Made by a program: the position numbers and the translations under genes. Positions 1 to 10,568 of a DNA stretch of 64,000 nt are shown piece after piece. The stretch is from contig RHPI01003603.1 in assembly GCA_009103225.1 (NCBI GenBank), positions 23,480 to 87,479 of the forward strand. Direction: 5' to 3'. A model generated the notes under the pieces. It was not told the DNA's origin, ran no database searches, and saw nothing but the letters and a program-made list of their open reading frames with translations. The DNA comes from Chlorokybus atmophyticus (lineage: Eukaryota; Streptophyta; Chlorokybophyceae; Chlorokybales; Chlorokybaceae). Position 1 is the first letter of the stretch; every line of letters starts with the position of its first letter.

Positions 1-126
1 GGGGGCTTGCCGGAGGAGCAGTAGGGGAAGGGGTTGTGGCTGAAGTTTGTTGTTCAGCGCGGTTTTTTATAGGCGTGCAAGTTGATTGTTGTTGAGGAGG
101 GGAGAGCGTGACGTTGATAGTGAGAT

Positions 127-498
127 TTAAGGGTGTAGGGAGCGAACTTTGGATTCAGTGGTGGGTTGTGTTGCTTGTCGTGGGGGAGGTTGTTGTCGGC
201 CTATGGGTTGGGAGGTGGATTGTGTCGCTTGTCGCTGAAGAGATTGTTGTGGGCATGCTGCTCGCTGGTGTCTGGTGAGGCCACAGTGATAGCAAAATGG
301 AGGGGAAGATGGAGGAAGGAGCCTGATTGTAGTGCTAGACTGATGTCCTTTAAAGAGGCTCTTGATTGTAACGGTGTTGGGTATTTGGGGAGCGTTGTCC
401 TTAGGTATCAAGCGGTATCTTGTGGAGGGGGTGAGGAAATGGCGATGCAGAGTTGAGGTAGGGAGAGGAGCGCCTATTGTACCATATTTGTTGATATT
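127..498 (-). pseudogene. Gag-like CCHC zinc-knuckle fragment (retroelement remnant)
   Basis: The minus strand is open from 498 to 127. It contains one CCHC knuckle with C-x2-C-x4-H-x4-C spacing (CYHCGLTRHQRAAC), followed by a Gln/Pro/Thr-rich tail. This spacing is typical of nucleocapsid-like knuckles in retroelement Gag/ORF1 proteins. A second minus-strand open stretch (635-1027) lies upstream in another frame and may be the N-terminal half. No reverse transcriptase is visible in the window. I read it as a decayed or truncated element. A small cellular CCHC protein is the alternative. Confidence 0.45.
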
Positions 499-634
499 TC
501 AAAGGAGCGATGGAAGGATGCGATGGTGATTACCGTAGCATGCAATCGAGCTCTCCTCCACACTTAAATCTGATCCGGGGAAACTCTAACTGGCTTGCGT
601 CCAAGGCCTTTCAGTGATCCACGTCTAGCTTTGT

Positions 635-1027
635 TCAGCACTTATGATGCTGCAGCCTCCGAAGAAAGTAGTGCCTGAGTCTCACCCTTTCTGGATAATG
701 AGTAGAGATGGTAATGTGTCCCCGCGAAGGGTTTATGCATTTGTGCTCAACCCAAGTGAGGCGAGTGAGAAGTGTCTGTGATTCTGCATACTTAAAGCGA
801 AAGCAAACTGCTCTCTTCTCTAATGGAGTCTGCCATGCAGTGAATAGTGTTGGGTCTACGTCGACATCAACACTATCCTCCTTCTCTACACAACCATGTT
901 GGAGCGATGGGGAGGATGCGTGGATAAACAGCAAATCTGGTGTATGAGAAGATGCACGTGCATTGCTTGTTGTAGGAGTGGAGGTGTTGAGAGAGCGCAC
1001 TATAGCTGCCCAGAACTTGCTCGTCAC
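635..1027 (-). other. Open stretch, possible upstream part of the Gag-like remnant
   Basis: This 130-codon minus-strand open stretch is Ser/Thr-rich at its start, with an acidic patch around codons 50-60. No domain is recognised. It is linked to the zinc-knuckle fragment at 127-498 only by strand, order and proximity, and is out of frame with it. It may be non-coding. Confidence 0.2.
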
Positions 1028-1189
1028 TGCAAGGTTGGCCGTAGTGGAGAAATTGGTGGGTTGGGTAGGATTAGTGGGGATGTGGAGAATAGAAGTTGGA
1101 GGTAGGTGTGGTTGAAATGGGGGGAAAGCTGATGGGTGCAGATGTAGCCATCTATTCCTCCATGTTTTCTTTTTGCTGGTTCAGGTAAC

Positions 1190-1480
1190 AGCTAGGGGTA
1201 CATGCGCCTTCCATGGTGTGAGCAAACACAATCACTAACCTCACAACGATGTCCCAGAACGAGCATGCTTAGCCTCTTGTGTTTGCCACACACACAGCGT
1301 GCAGTAACCTCCCTTCGCCGCCGCCTAGGCTCACAGCTAGGGGTATGTGCATCTGCTATGGTGTGAGCAAACACAATCGCTAGCCTCACAGCAATGTCCC
1401 AGGATGAGCACGCTCAGCCTCTTGTGCTTGCAACACACATAGTGTGCATCAACCTCCCTTTGCCGCCGCCTCCACCACCT
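1190..1480. repeat. Two-copy tandem repeat, period about 145 bp
   Basis: The segment beginning GCTAGGGGTA at 1191 recurs at 1336 and can be followed for about 145 bp with substitutions. Shared blocks include GTGTGAGCAAACACAATC and CAGCCTCTTGTG. Both copies end in a CCGCCGCC-rich stretch. No coding potential was recognised. Confidence 0.85.
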
Positions 1481-1626
1481 GCCATGCTTAGCTGGCGACT
1501 CTGCTGGCAGGCGCAACGGTCGGATTTGCCGCTGCGCCGACTGCGCTGTAGGCGCAGCGAAGTTGAGAATGGGGTAGGAAGTGTGGTAAGGTGTAGAGGG
1601 TGGGGTTAAGGGTTTCGGGGACTTGT

Positions 1627-1652
1627 NGGGGGGGGGGGGGGGGGGGGGGGGG
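1627..1652. other. Single N followed by a poly-G run
   Basis: One undetermined base (1627) is followed by about 25 consecutive G. This is a low-complexity or sequencing-limited spot and the run length is not reliable. Confidence 0.8.
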
Positions 1653-2578
1653 AACAAGCTGTCCCCCACACCCCTGCCATTTCCGACGCCAAAGACGGCC
1701 ACAAGGTGACTGCCGCCGCCGCCGGTCGCTTATTCCTACCGAATTGGTGGTCTTCTGGACCTATGTATCTATGTACGTGTGCATGTGCATGCATGCGCGG
1801 ACGCGTGTGTGTCACAATAGCAGCTCCCTACCACTAATGTCTTGTGGTTGATCTGTCTACCTCTTCCTCCCTCAGTACATATTACTGCTCCTGATCGTTT
1901 TAAGCTACGGCACTTATCAAGCAGAGCCACGAGGGCACTCTCCTTGGCATTGGCAACATTGTCCCAAACTCATTATCAACACTGTATTACAATAATAATA
2001 CGCATGTGTTCATAAACAAACGCCCCATGCCTAACATGCCTAACAAAGCACTACCCGACACCTACCACTACAGCAGACGGCTAAGCCCAAAGTGGTTGTA
2101 GTGATTCTTATAGTGATAGCCGGTGTCGTTTCGTGCAATGGGTGACTATCTTATGCACTGCTCGGACAGTTGCATGGTTCCAGCATGATCCATTTTGACA
2201 TCTAACTTGAAAACACATCATGCAATGTGCCGTATCAGTATTAATGTGAGACAGATGCAAGGTCACCACTTGCAGAACCTGAGCCCAATGAGAGTTGCTC
2301 AAAGTGTTGTTGTTTGCGGGATTTGTGAGACTGCAAGCAGAGTCATCATCTGTCGGTGTTTGTGGGGAGTTATATGTGTGCTACAAAAAGTCAGGCTTAG
2401 CAGGGCTATTGATTACAGCAGATGGCTGTGCCATGCATGCACAATAAGGCATGCTAGGCATAACAAATGTGTTCTCGCAACGCCTCCACCAACGGGGAAG
2501 CTGATGCTAACAGCGAAGCCACTAGCAGCTCTCACTACCATGGTAAACGCAGCCAACATGCCGCCCACACAACCACTT
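1653..2578. other. Intergenic, no gene recognised
   Basis: Only short, composition-driven open frames are present. The stretch around 2490-2575 resembles 7525-7610: both contain a CAGCTCTCAC block followed by ACCATGGTAA and CAGCCAACATGCC. This suggests a dispersed repeat family. Confidence 0.6.
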
Positions 2579-2613
2579 AATGTTACTCTTGTTTGCCAAA
2601 CAAGAGTAACATT
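2579..2613. repeat. Perfect inverted repeat, 17-bp arms, 1-nt spacer
   Basis: The left arm (2579-2595, AATGTTACTCTTGTTTG) and right arm (2597-2613) are exact reverse complements around a single C. A weaker inverted repeat with CGACCTTTGTG on its right side follows at about 2640-2675. It could form a cruciform, or be the centre of a small foldback element. Confidence 0.9.
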
Positions 2614-2920
2614 GGCATTAGCGTCCGAACTTTGGACCCCCACAAAGGTTGAAGGTCGCTTGAAACGACCTTTGTGCGTGGTATGCGAGTGTATGTATCG
2701 TATACACATACGTACATAACATATAGTGTTGTACTGTAGTATAGAGGCTAACAAACGGGCCAAGTAATGTGCTCATGTCCGTGTATACGCGCGTGTGCGC
2801 ATGCAAATGTGTGTGCACATACCACATGTTTGTATGTGTCAGTATTTACCATGCATTGACCAAGTGAGCATCACGAACACATGCATTACAATCACCACTC
2901 ACTGGTTCAAGTGATGCATG

Positions 2921-4735
2921 CTACTCTACCATAGCAGGCTCATCTTTAGTGCCACTAGTGCTAGCCTCATGCCCGGTATCACCTGCTATAGAAAAGTCCT
3001 GGATACGAGTTTGACGCCCAGCATTAATGACCACATTACGCAACTGACGTAATGTGAGATGATAATGCTCAAAGATGGGGCAGTCGTTGGTAGCAATGAA
3101 CGCCTCCACACCATTGAGGAACTTCATGCACTCCGCCACCGTGACGCGCGGTGGCACAACCTCCTCGCAATCATCTACAACACACCTTTGTGTGAACTCG
3201 CAGTCTCGAAACTGCACGCATGCATGTTTGTGCACAATGCACTACCTGTCCTCACCATCTGCCTCAGCAGCCTCATACTCAACTGCAGGCTCATGAAGCC
3301 CAATGCTGTCCAAGATGTCCTCATCATTAGGAGCAGCCTCGGTTTGGACGGTGTCATCCCCATGTACGAACTCATCAGGTGACAGCATCTCTGTGCGTGG
3401 AATGGGGAGACGCTGCATGATGTCATCAATCTCCTTCACATCAGCCTGCTCGCGTGCGTCGTCGCTGTCAGGACTAGGTGCGTGCCAGGAGTGACGCCCC
3501 TCTTCGTCCAGCAGTTCTTTATGGTGGTGGCGGTGAGCTCGCCGTACGCCTCGCGACACCATATGATCGCCTCTCTGAGCTGCACTTGAACTTTGCTCAC
3601 ATCGGCTGTGGGGTCGGCATCGTATTGCTGCAACAAGTGTGTAACAAGCTTCCGCTTGTTTCTGTCACACATCACGGGAGAACGCATATCAAACTCTGAC
3701 GAACAAGGGGGGAGTCCATCTCCAACGTTATTAACCCCTTCTTCGTGCCCTCCACACCATACTTGCAGGCGTGTGTAGAGGAGTTGTGCAGCAGTAGCAG
3801 GACTTTGCGCTTCTGCAGCTTCATCTGAACGGCGAAGTTGCACAACCAGCGGCTGAACATTTGCACAACATACAACATTCAATTTTCATGCCTCATACAC
3901 AATCAAACTTAAAGTTGACAACACCTTACCTCCGCATTCATCCAAGCAGTAGTGTTGTTCTCGTACTCAACGCCAATACGAATGGGAGTCCATGTGCTCC
4001 CGAAAGACGAGGCCATTTGAATGCGCCAAAAAGTAGAAATGGCAACTTCTCGGACGCGTTTGCATTCACACACAACGCCACTGTAAATCCATCCTTCTCT
4101 CTCTTCCCCCCTCGAACTTCCACGCTGGCAGTGACCAGTGTGCGACGGGAACGGGCTCTGTAGAACACGCCACTCTCGTCCATGGAAGTGTTGTGGGGGC
4201 CATACTCCCCAAACATTTCTCGCAAGTCCGCGCAGGCCATACCACCCCCTCTTCATCTGCATCATTTGCTTCACCGGAGCGTGCAGAGCTTTGGCAGATA
4301 TGGCATGACGTTGCTTGAATTGATGCACCCACCCGTGTGATGCATTGAAATCTTCGATGCCAAGTTTGCCAGCAAAGTCTAAGCACTTCTCTATCAAGAT
4401 CTGATCTGCGATGGTGGCATTGCAAGCACGAGTTTGTTTAAACCATGTGTACAAAGCTTCCTCTAACATAAGATGAGCGGCAAGACGCATTTGCTTTGTA
4501 GATGCAGCAAACTTTTCTCCTTGGGATAACATGTGTCCATTAACATGTCACGATTATGCAACAATTTGGACAAGGCACTCTTTTTAATTATTAACTTCAA
4601 CTTGGCCTTCACGTTGGCGATGAAGTCCACTTGCTTGACGGTGGAGTTGGCACACATTTCATCATACAACTCAAGAATGCGTTTCATATCCTTCAGAATG
4701 GTGTTGCTACATTTGAGGGGCTGTTGGGACGACAT
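2921..4735 (-). pseudogene. Tigger/pogo-type (Tc1/mariner superfamily) transposase, degenerate
   Basis: Transposase modules appear in order on the minus strand, in several frames. There is a psq-like N-terminal HTH (4735 to about 4530), a CENP-B/Tc5-type HTH (about 4510-4300) and a DDE region with the first acidic motif as DESGVF near 4180. A second catalytic block near 3790 has His where Asp is expected (LLLHNSSTH). The C-terminal block includes TIKNCWTKRG near 3500, and a tail follows at 3235-2921. At least two frame changes are needed, one near 4540 and one near 4150. With the lost catalytic Asp this marks a dead copy. Terminal inverted repeats and target duplications were not found by eye. 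Confidence 0.85.
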
Positions 4736-4745
4736 GATACCCTAG

Positions 4746-5190
4746 CAAAGCATGAACACCCTCAGTATGCGCTCACGCAGTCACACTCCACATCAAAACG
4801 CACATATGAATATCACACACCTTAGTAGAAGCGCCTCACAAGCTTGGTCCAACTACGCCCCTACCAGGGCGTGCAATGCCTTGCTACACCTAGTTCTCCT
4901 GCCGGCACCTCCCCCCGCGCCGCCGCCATCGCATCGTGGGCCACATCTAAGGCCTGCTCTGCGAGCACGTGGCAGCGTCAAGGCACAAGCACGCTTGTGC
5001 CTGCGCAGCGGCTACCCCGATAACATAATATAAGCACCGGTTTTTTTAAAGCCTAAAAAGTTGGTCTTATTACGTGAGAGAATATTCTTTTCAGCAGATG
5101 TATTTGCCTGTAAAACGATTGGTCTTTTGAGGAATTATGATGTTAACGGGGTTATTCTTCCAAATCGAAGTCTCTTAACGGGGTAAGGCT
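4746..5190. other. Intergenic, no gene recognised
   Basis: The first half is proline-codon and GC rich. A motif around TTAACGGGGTTA/TTAACGGGGTAA occurs twice near 5140-5185. One ACGTGGCA copy lies near 4968-4975. No open frame of interest was seen. Confidence 0.6.
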
Positions 5191-5194
5191 GTAC

Positions 5195-5770
5195 TGGCGA
5201 CAGAGGGGTCCAACGCTGTTTTGTTGTGCTCGCTGTTGCTACACCTGTACATGCAGAATCGCGCGAGGCCCTCCTCCTCCACAGCCTTCAGAAACGTCCG
5301 CACACGCGTGCGTGTACACATAAGATTACAGTTGTTGTTGGTTTATTTTGCATAGGATGACATTGATACCGTACCTGCTCAAGGCCATACGAGTGCGAGG
5401 AGAACATCACCTTTCCTGCTGCCGAGCTGAGTTAGTGATACTTGTGTGCCTCGCACCGCGCACGATTGTGAAGCCACAACCCGACACAACTATGGCACGC
5501 AAACAGTGAGTGTATGGTTTGTGAGCACGGAGAGGCTCAACTGTGGCACAGCTCACACGTGCGTGTGAGTGTGCACGCGCGTGCACACATCCACATGCCA
5601 CGCAGTTCACGAACGCGTGCACAATTCTATACACGCGCCACACACACGCATTTACACGCACGTGCATACTCGCACACCTGTTTCAGAGGTGAATGCTCAG
5701 GAGTCTTAAGGTTGCGTCCTTCCGCGCGTGTGCGAGTCCCACGCATTCGAACACTTTGACGCATCGACGG
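5195..5770 (-). pseudogene. Truncated duplicate of the GT29 gene 3' end
   Basis: This segment is a diverged copy of 7725-8230, the last exons of the neighbouring GT29 gene. The copy of the last exon (about 5205-5300) keeps the reading ...FLKAVEEEG with changes and ends in a different tail. The copy of the penultimate exon (about 5370-5490) has lost its frame. The end of the preceding exon is matched near 5690-5765. The catalytic motifs are absent. Intron positions and intron-like CA-rich spacers are kept, so it arose by DNA duplication and not by retrotransposition. Confidence 0.8.
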
Positions 5771-6900
5771 ACCTATGCCCACACGCACACACACATACAC
5801 GCACTGGTCCCTGGTGCGCAAGGGCCCTATACATCCAAACATACATCCAAACATGTAGACAGACACACCTGACTTCATTCGTGCCCACAACCCTTGCACA
5901 GCCTTTGAAGCCGACATGTACTCATATACAAGAGCGTGTGTGCTCACGTCTGCGCGCCTGCAGACAGCGCGCGCATGCATACGCACACAACATCACGCAC
6001 CTGCACAACCCTTCTGCACACAACTCCTGGCGCACAACCAGACAGAAAACATGCACTAGCCGACACGCATGCATGCATGCACACGCACGGTAATTCCCAC
6101 AGAGAGAAGTACACCCCTGCATAAGGCGATTGTGCATATTTCTTGCACGCTCTTACACACGCAATGAGAAAGGGAGAGGGGAAGAGAGGGGACACACAGG
6201 CGCATGATTACACATGAGCACACCGACACGCAGCACGCAGAGAAACACGCAGGCATGCATGCACTTTGGCACCTCACAATGCGCTTGCTAGTGGCATGCC
6301 GTGCTGAAGTTTGGTTTTGTTTCCACAGTTGCAGTTTGTTTGTCTCAAGTCCCCCTCTCAAGCCCTGTACTAGTGTTATGTACCAGGGTTGGTTCAGCGG
6401 GAAAGTGTGTCTCTGCGTTTCACAAGCTTCTTGAACCCAGCTCCGCCTCTCTCCACTTGCTTGTAGGTGACGCCGGGGGTGTGTTTGCCATCCCACTGCG
6501 CGAGAGGCTGGGCTGAAAGGAGCTTTGCGATTGCGGAGCGGAGCAGCCCCAGCACACCAGTGGAGAGGCAGGCAACTACAACGCCCATGGGACTTGGATC
6601 AACGACCAGTGCCAGGCAAGCCTCCACTGCTACGTGGCAACCTTGCCGCGCATGCGCGTGATGTGTTATCAGTCAGTCAGTTTTGGGCTGCCATTGCGTC
6701 GTTGTCGTTGTCGTTGCTGTGCGTCTAAAGGCAACAGCCGCCATGCATGTCGTTGCTGCACTGCACTTGTGGCTTTGTGCCTCTGGTGGAGTACTATCAA
6801 GCTAGCGGGTAACTTCTTTGCGGAAGTTTCAGCACTAGTGTGTGACTGCGACTGCGATGGTAGAATGCTGCTGTACAAATTGGTGAGATATCTACTAAGC
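5771..6900. other. CA/ATGC-rich intergenic DNA
   Basis: The region is dominated by CACACG/CATGCATGCA tracts (for example 6064-6085). The many short open frames here are composition artefacts. A GC-richer patch at 6470-6660 is open in more than one frame on both strands, and no protein family was recognised. Confidence 0.5.
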
Positions 6901-6949
6901 TTAAATACTTAACATTGGGCATACGCAGGTCGGCTCAGGCGCAGGCGCC

Positions 6950-7339
6950 ATGGCTGACCCAAACATCCCAGACACCCCCAACAGCTTGTCAGCGCAACTG
7001 CAGCAGCAACAACAAGTGCTTCAGCAGCTGCAACAAGGGCAAGAGGAAACTCTTCAACTGCTTCAACAGTTGGTTGCTGGACAAGTGGGACATGGCCTCA
7101 ACACCTTCAGGTTCTCGTATGGATGCGCAACGAGGCAGGAGAGCAGCCTGATGACCCTCCAGTCAAGAAGGGAGATCTCGTGGATGCGCCTGAGGCAACT
7201 GTTAATGCACTGCTGCTTGTATGGACGAGACATGGGTGGGTCACTTACAGAGCGACGGGTACACTTGATGTTGTTTATAGGCATGAATGATTGCGGGGTG
7301 GTGTTGTTAGGCTTGTATAAGCAGACTAACTTGGCATGA
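6950..7339 (+). CDS. Gln-rich coiled-coil open frame of unknown origin
   Basis: The 129-codon frame starts at ATG 6950. Its N-terminal 45 residues are Gln/Leu-rich with heptad-like spacing (LQQLQQGQEETLQLLQQL). The remainder is unremarkable and may be intron or non-coding. Such Q/L-rich starts occur in Gag proteins of LTR elements, and repeats surround it, so an element remnant is as likely as a small host gene. Confidence 0.25.
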   Translation: MADPNIPDTPNSLSAQLQQQQQVLQQLQQGQEETLQLLQQLVAGQVGHGLNTFRFSYGCATRQESSLMTLQSRREISWMRLRQLLMHCCLYGRDMGGSLTERRVHLMLFIGMNDCGVVLLGLYKQTNLA

Positions 7340-7717
7340 CAAAACCATTTTGCACACGTAAACATTGAATGTTGGCATCTGCAGAGTGTTTTGTGATATG
7401 TGTGCTGCAGACAATCAAGCTAAAACGGCAGCATGCGACAGTGCTGCTGAGGATAAGAGCGCTGATAACATATACAAAGACCCACATGGATGTATCCTCG
7501 TTAAGCACAAGTACTGACACGAATGACACCACAACTAGTAGGAATGCTGCTATTTTGCAAAGCTACCCGCAGCTCTCACCACCATGGTAATGGCAGCCAA
7601 CATGCCACACACGATTGCCCATCTTTCTCTGTTTATAGTATGACTATACCAACAACGGCATTCTACCTTAATGGAGCTTTACAACAAAGGCGTCAAATGC
7701 ACCCTCGATGACAATCA

Positions 7718-8477
7718 TCATCTTGTGCTGATGGTGGGGTCCAACGTGGCGTGCCCGCAGTTCTTGTTGTGCTCGCTGTTGCCACGCTTGTACATGCAGA
7801 AGCGCACGAGGCCCGCCTCCTCCATCGCCTTCAGAAACATCTGCACACGCGTGCATGAACACATATGAGTAGAGTTGCTGACTATCTATCTCCCGTTGCA
7901 GGTGACATACCCATCTCACCTGCTCCAGGCCGTATGAGTGCGACGGGAACATAACCTTGCGCCCGCCACTGAAATAATGGTACTTTGTCCGCAAACCGCG
8001 CGCGGTTCCGAAGCCATAAACTGTCACACTCCGACACAACTGTGGGGCACACGAGCATTGAGGTTGGGTTGATCAACATGGACAGAGATGAGTGTGTCAC
8101 ATCACACACACACACGCGCACGCACATGTATGCACACGCGCGCACACACACACACCTGTTTGAGGAGGTATATGCCGAGGAGTCCCGACGTTGGTTGTGT
8201 CCCTCCTCGCGAGTGCGTGAGTCCCGCGCACTCGACACGCGTCCAGTACGCCTTGAGCATGTTCTGCAGGTTGTGCAGGTGGCTCTTGCGCATGTAGACG
8301 GGGCGCACGTCCGTACGACCGATCCGCTTCATCGTTCTCAACAAATTGCCCAACTCTTTACTGCTCGCGCGCGTCGCCATGAGGTAAACGTTCTTCTCCA
8401 ACGGACACGTAGAGTGCGGGCCAGAACAACGAACGGTTTCACGACCGGCCTTTCTAAGGTTGCGAAGACCGTACCTG

Positions 8478-8508
<31 letters not shown>

Positions 8509-10568
8509 CGCGTGTATGGGCTGATGTGTGGGTTTGTAAGTGTATGCACACAGCCATTCATGCTCCCGCATTGCGTTCATGCATGTGCGCAAGCGTGCAT
8601 GTGCGTGTATGCATTGGGCTACATGTGTGCGCCCATGCGCATGGGTGCATGTGTGCCTGTGTGTACCTGTAAGTCCACATGTGGTTGGTCATGCGGATGG
8701 TTGTTTTGGCGCCAACATAGGGCGCGAAGCGGCGGCTGGTCACACCGTCATTGATGCGCAGGACCACATCATGACTGGCACGCACAATGTCCACGTGTTA
8801 GTTTTGAGAAGAAACACTTACCTCTGCGGCATGCACCCAACAACAACAACAACAAGTGCGTACCTGTCAATGGCTTTGCCCCAGCGCCCGTGCAACAGAA
8901 CCCCGCTGTTGCCCACAAGCGCACACGTCCTAAATGGAGCCGAGTCCTGGTCAACAACACCACCTTCAATAACAACAACAACAACAACAACGACAACGAC
9001 CACAACCACAACCACACGCACAACCACAAAACATCCTACCTGCAGCTTCTTTGCGCCTGGCCACTGCAGGAACGTCTTGTTGAGGGGTGGGAAATCATAC
9101 GCAGGTATGTTCATCCCTGATTGTACAATAATAACATCAGAATCAGGATGCACTTGATACAGCTCAACGCATGCGATCACGTGTTGTGTCTCACCTGTGA
9201 CTGCGGGTATGCCTTTGCGCGTGAGCTCCACGGGCATAGTGATGCTGCGACACATCTTTGGGACCTTCTTCGCCTTCTTCTTCTTAACAGCCACAACCTG
9301 CACGATGCTTGCCGGCGGAGCCAAACGGATACCCGTCACACTCGACGTGTCATCGACACTATCATCGTCATCATTCAGGGCTGCCACGACAGCGCGATCG
9401 CGCTCCAAGTCTTCCTCGGTGTCATCGTCGTTACTGTTTGAACCGGCAACAGCGTCATCCAGACCCAAGTCTTCTTGCTGCTGTACACTCAGTAGCTGCG
9501 CCCATGAGAATGACGCTGATGATGACGATGTTTTTGTTGACATTGATGCTGAGGATGATCTCAATGCGGACTCTGGCGCCAATGCAGGAACAGACGCCTC
9601 CACCTGTCATCGACAGTTTCGATATGAGTGTGCATGTACTTGTCATCACCCTTGTCGTTGTGACTGCTCCTTTTACTTGCCTCTGCTTCGAGCATCCCTA
9701 GCTCGGAGTCTGATCCCGCCTCTGCGATGGGTATGAGCGCGGGGTTGAGGTCAGCCGTCATCTCCGTCGCGTCCTCGCCCGTCGCGATCGAAAGCATCGC
9801 CGCCTCAAGCTCAGCCTCGCCCTCAGCACTGTCGCCATCAACCTCCTGCTCCACCCCATTCTCCCCCTCTCCCTCAACGTCCTCCTCTCCCTCACCCTCA
9901 GCCTCCTCCTCCTCATCTGAGTCCGTGTCCATGCCTGCCTCGGCGTCGGGATCCTCGTCCTCCACCTCTGCGTCATCATCGTCATCGTTGCCATTGGTTT
10001 CATCCACCATCTGCATGCGGAGGAGGACGAAGGATGCTCACTTGTTTGGCAGTGTGATGCAATGTGCGGTTTTTTCGCAGCTAAGATGGAGAAACGCAGC
10101 ATGGATGTGCGTGTATGCATATCCGTGCGTGCGCTCACACGTACGGACGTGTCCCAGGCACGCACGCATACGCGCGGGCTCCAACATACCCGCACACTGC
10201 GCGCATACACACCAACGTGCTCACGTAGCAACATGGCGAGCTCTACTTACGTCAGGGGCTGAAGCAGTGGCATCCCGCGCCAACGACAGGGATGACAATG
10301 TCGTTGTTTGGGTGTTGGACACTTCAGCGAGTCGCTTCCTCGTCACCACAGTCGCATCTGCTGCTGAACGACTGCTGCTGCTGGTGGTGGATGTTGAAGT
10401 AGCAGGAGTTGTAGTTGTAGCTGTAGTTGTGGTTGACGCGGGGGGGTTGGCGTTTGAGACGAATAGGCTCTGCTGGTGTACGGCGGCGAGGGCGCAGAGG
10501 AGGAGAAGAGGCAGGCAGTGACGCCACTTCAGACCGCCAACCCACCTCAGCACAACTCCCAACCCCAT
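7718..10568 (-). CDS. GT29 sialyltransferase-like glycosyltransferase, type II membrane protein
   Basis: Exons (-): 10568-10251, 10010-9677, 9572-9040, 8946-8864, 8774-8667, 8474-8156, 8039-7920, 7840-7718. All phases close, giving 645 aa. Exon 1 encodes a short cytosolic N-terminus, a signal-anchor helix (LPLLLLCALAAVHQ) and a Ser/Thr-rich stem. Exon 2 is a highly acidic linker, unusual for the family. Motif L follows at about 396-450 (CALVGNSG ... VVLRINDG), then motif S at about 550-575 (PTSGLLGIYLLK ... VTVYGFG). The motif-VS-type His is in KYHYF at about 586. Cysteines lie where the L-S disulfide is expected. The family transfers sugar from a CMP donor in the Golgi; in green plants and algae the natural donor is uncertain, so sialic acid transfer is not claimed. 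The splice joining exons 2 and 3 is the least certain. Confidence 0.88.
8475..8520. repeat. GT/GC alternating tract at an intron end of the GT29 gene
   Basis: On the plus strand (TG)n runs into (CG)n immediately beside the exon at 8474. It lies inside the intron 8475-8666. Confidence 0.85.

Noticed and set aside
5500-6500. His/Thr/Cys/Val-rich open frames on both strands
   Set aside because: They result from CACACG and TGCATG repeats and show no domains or splice logic.
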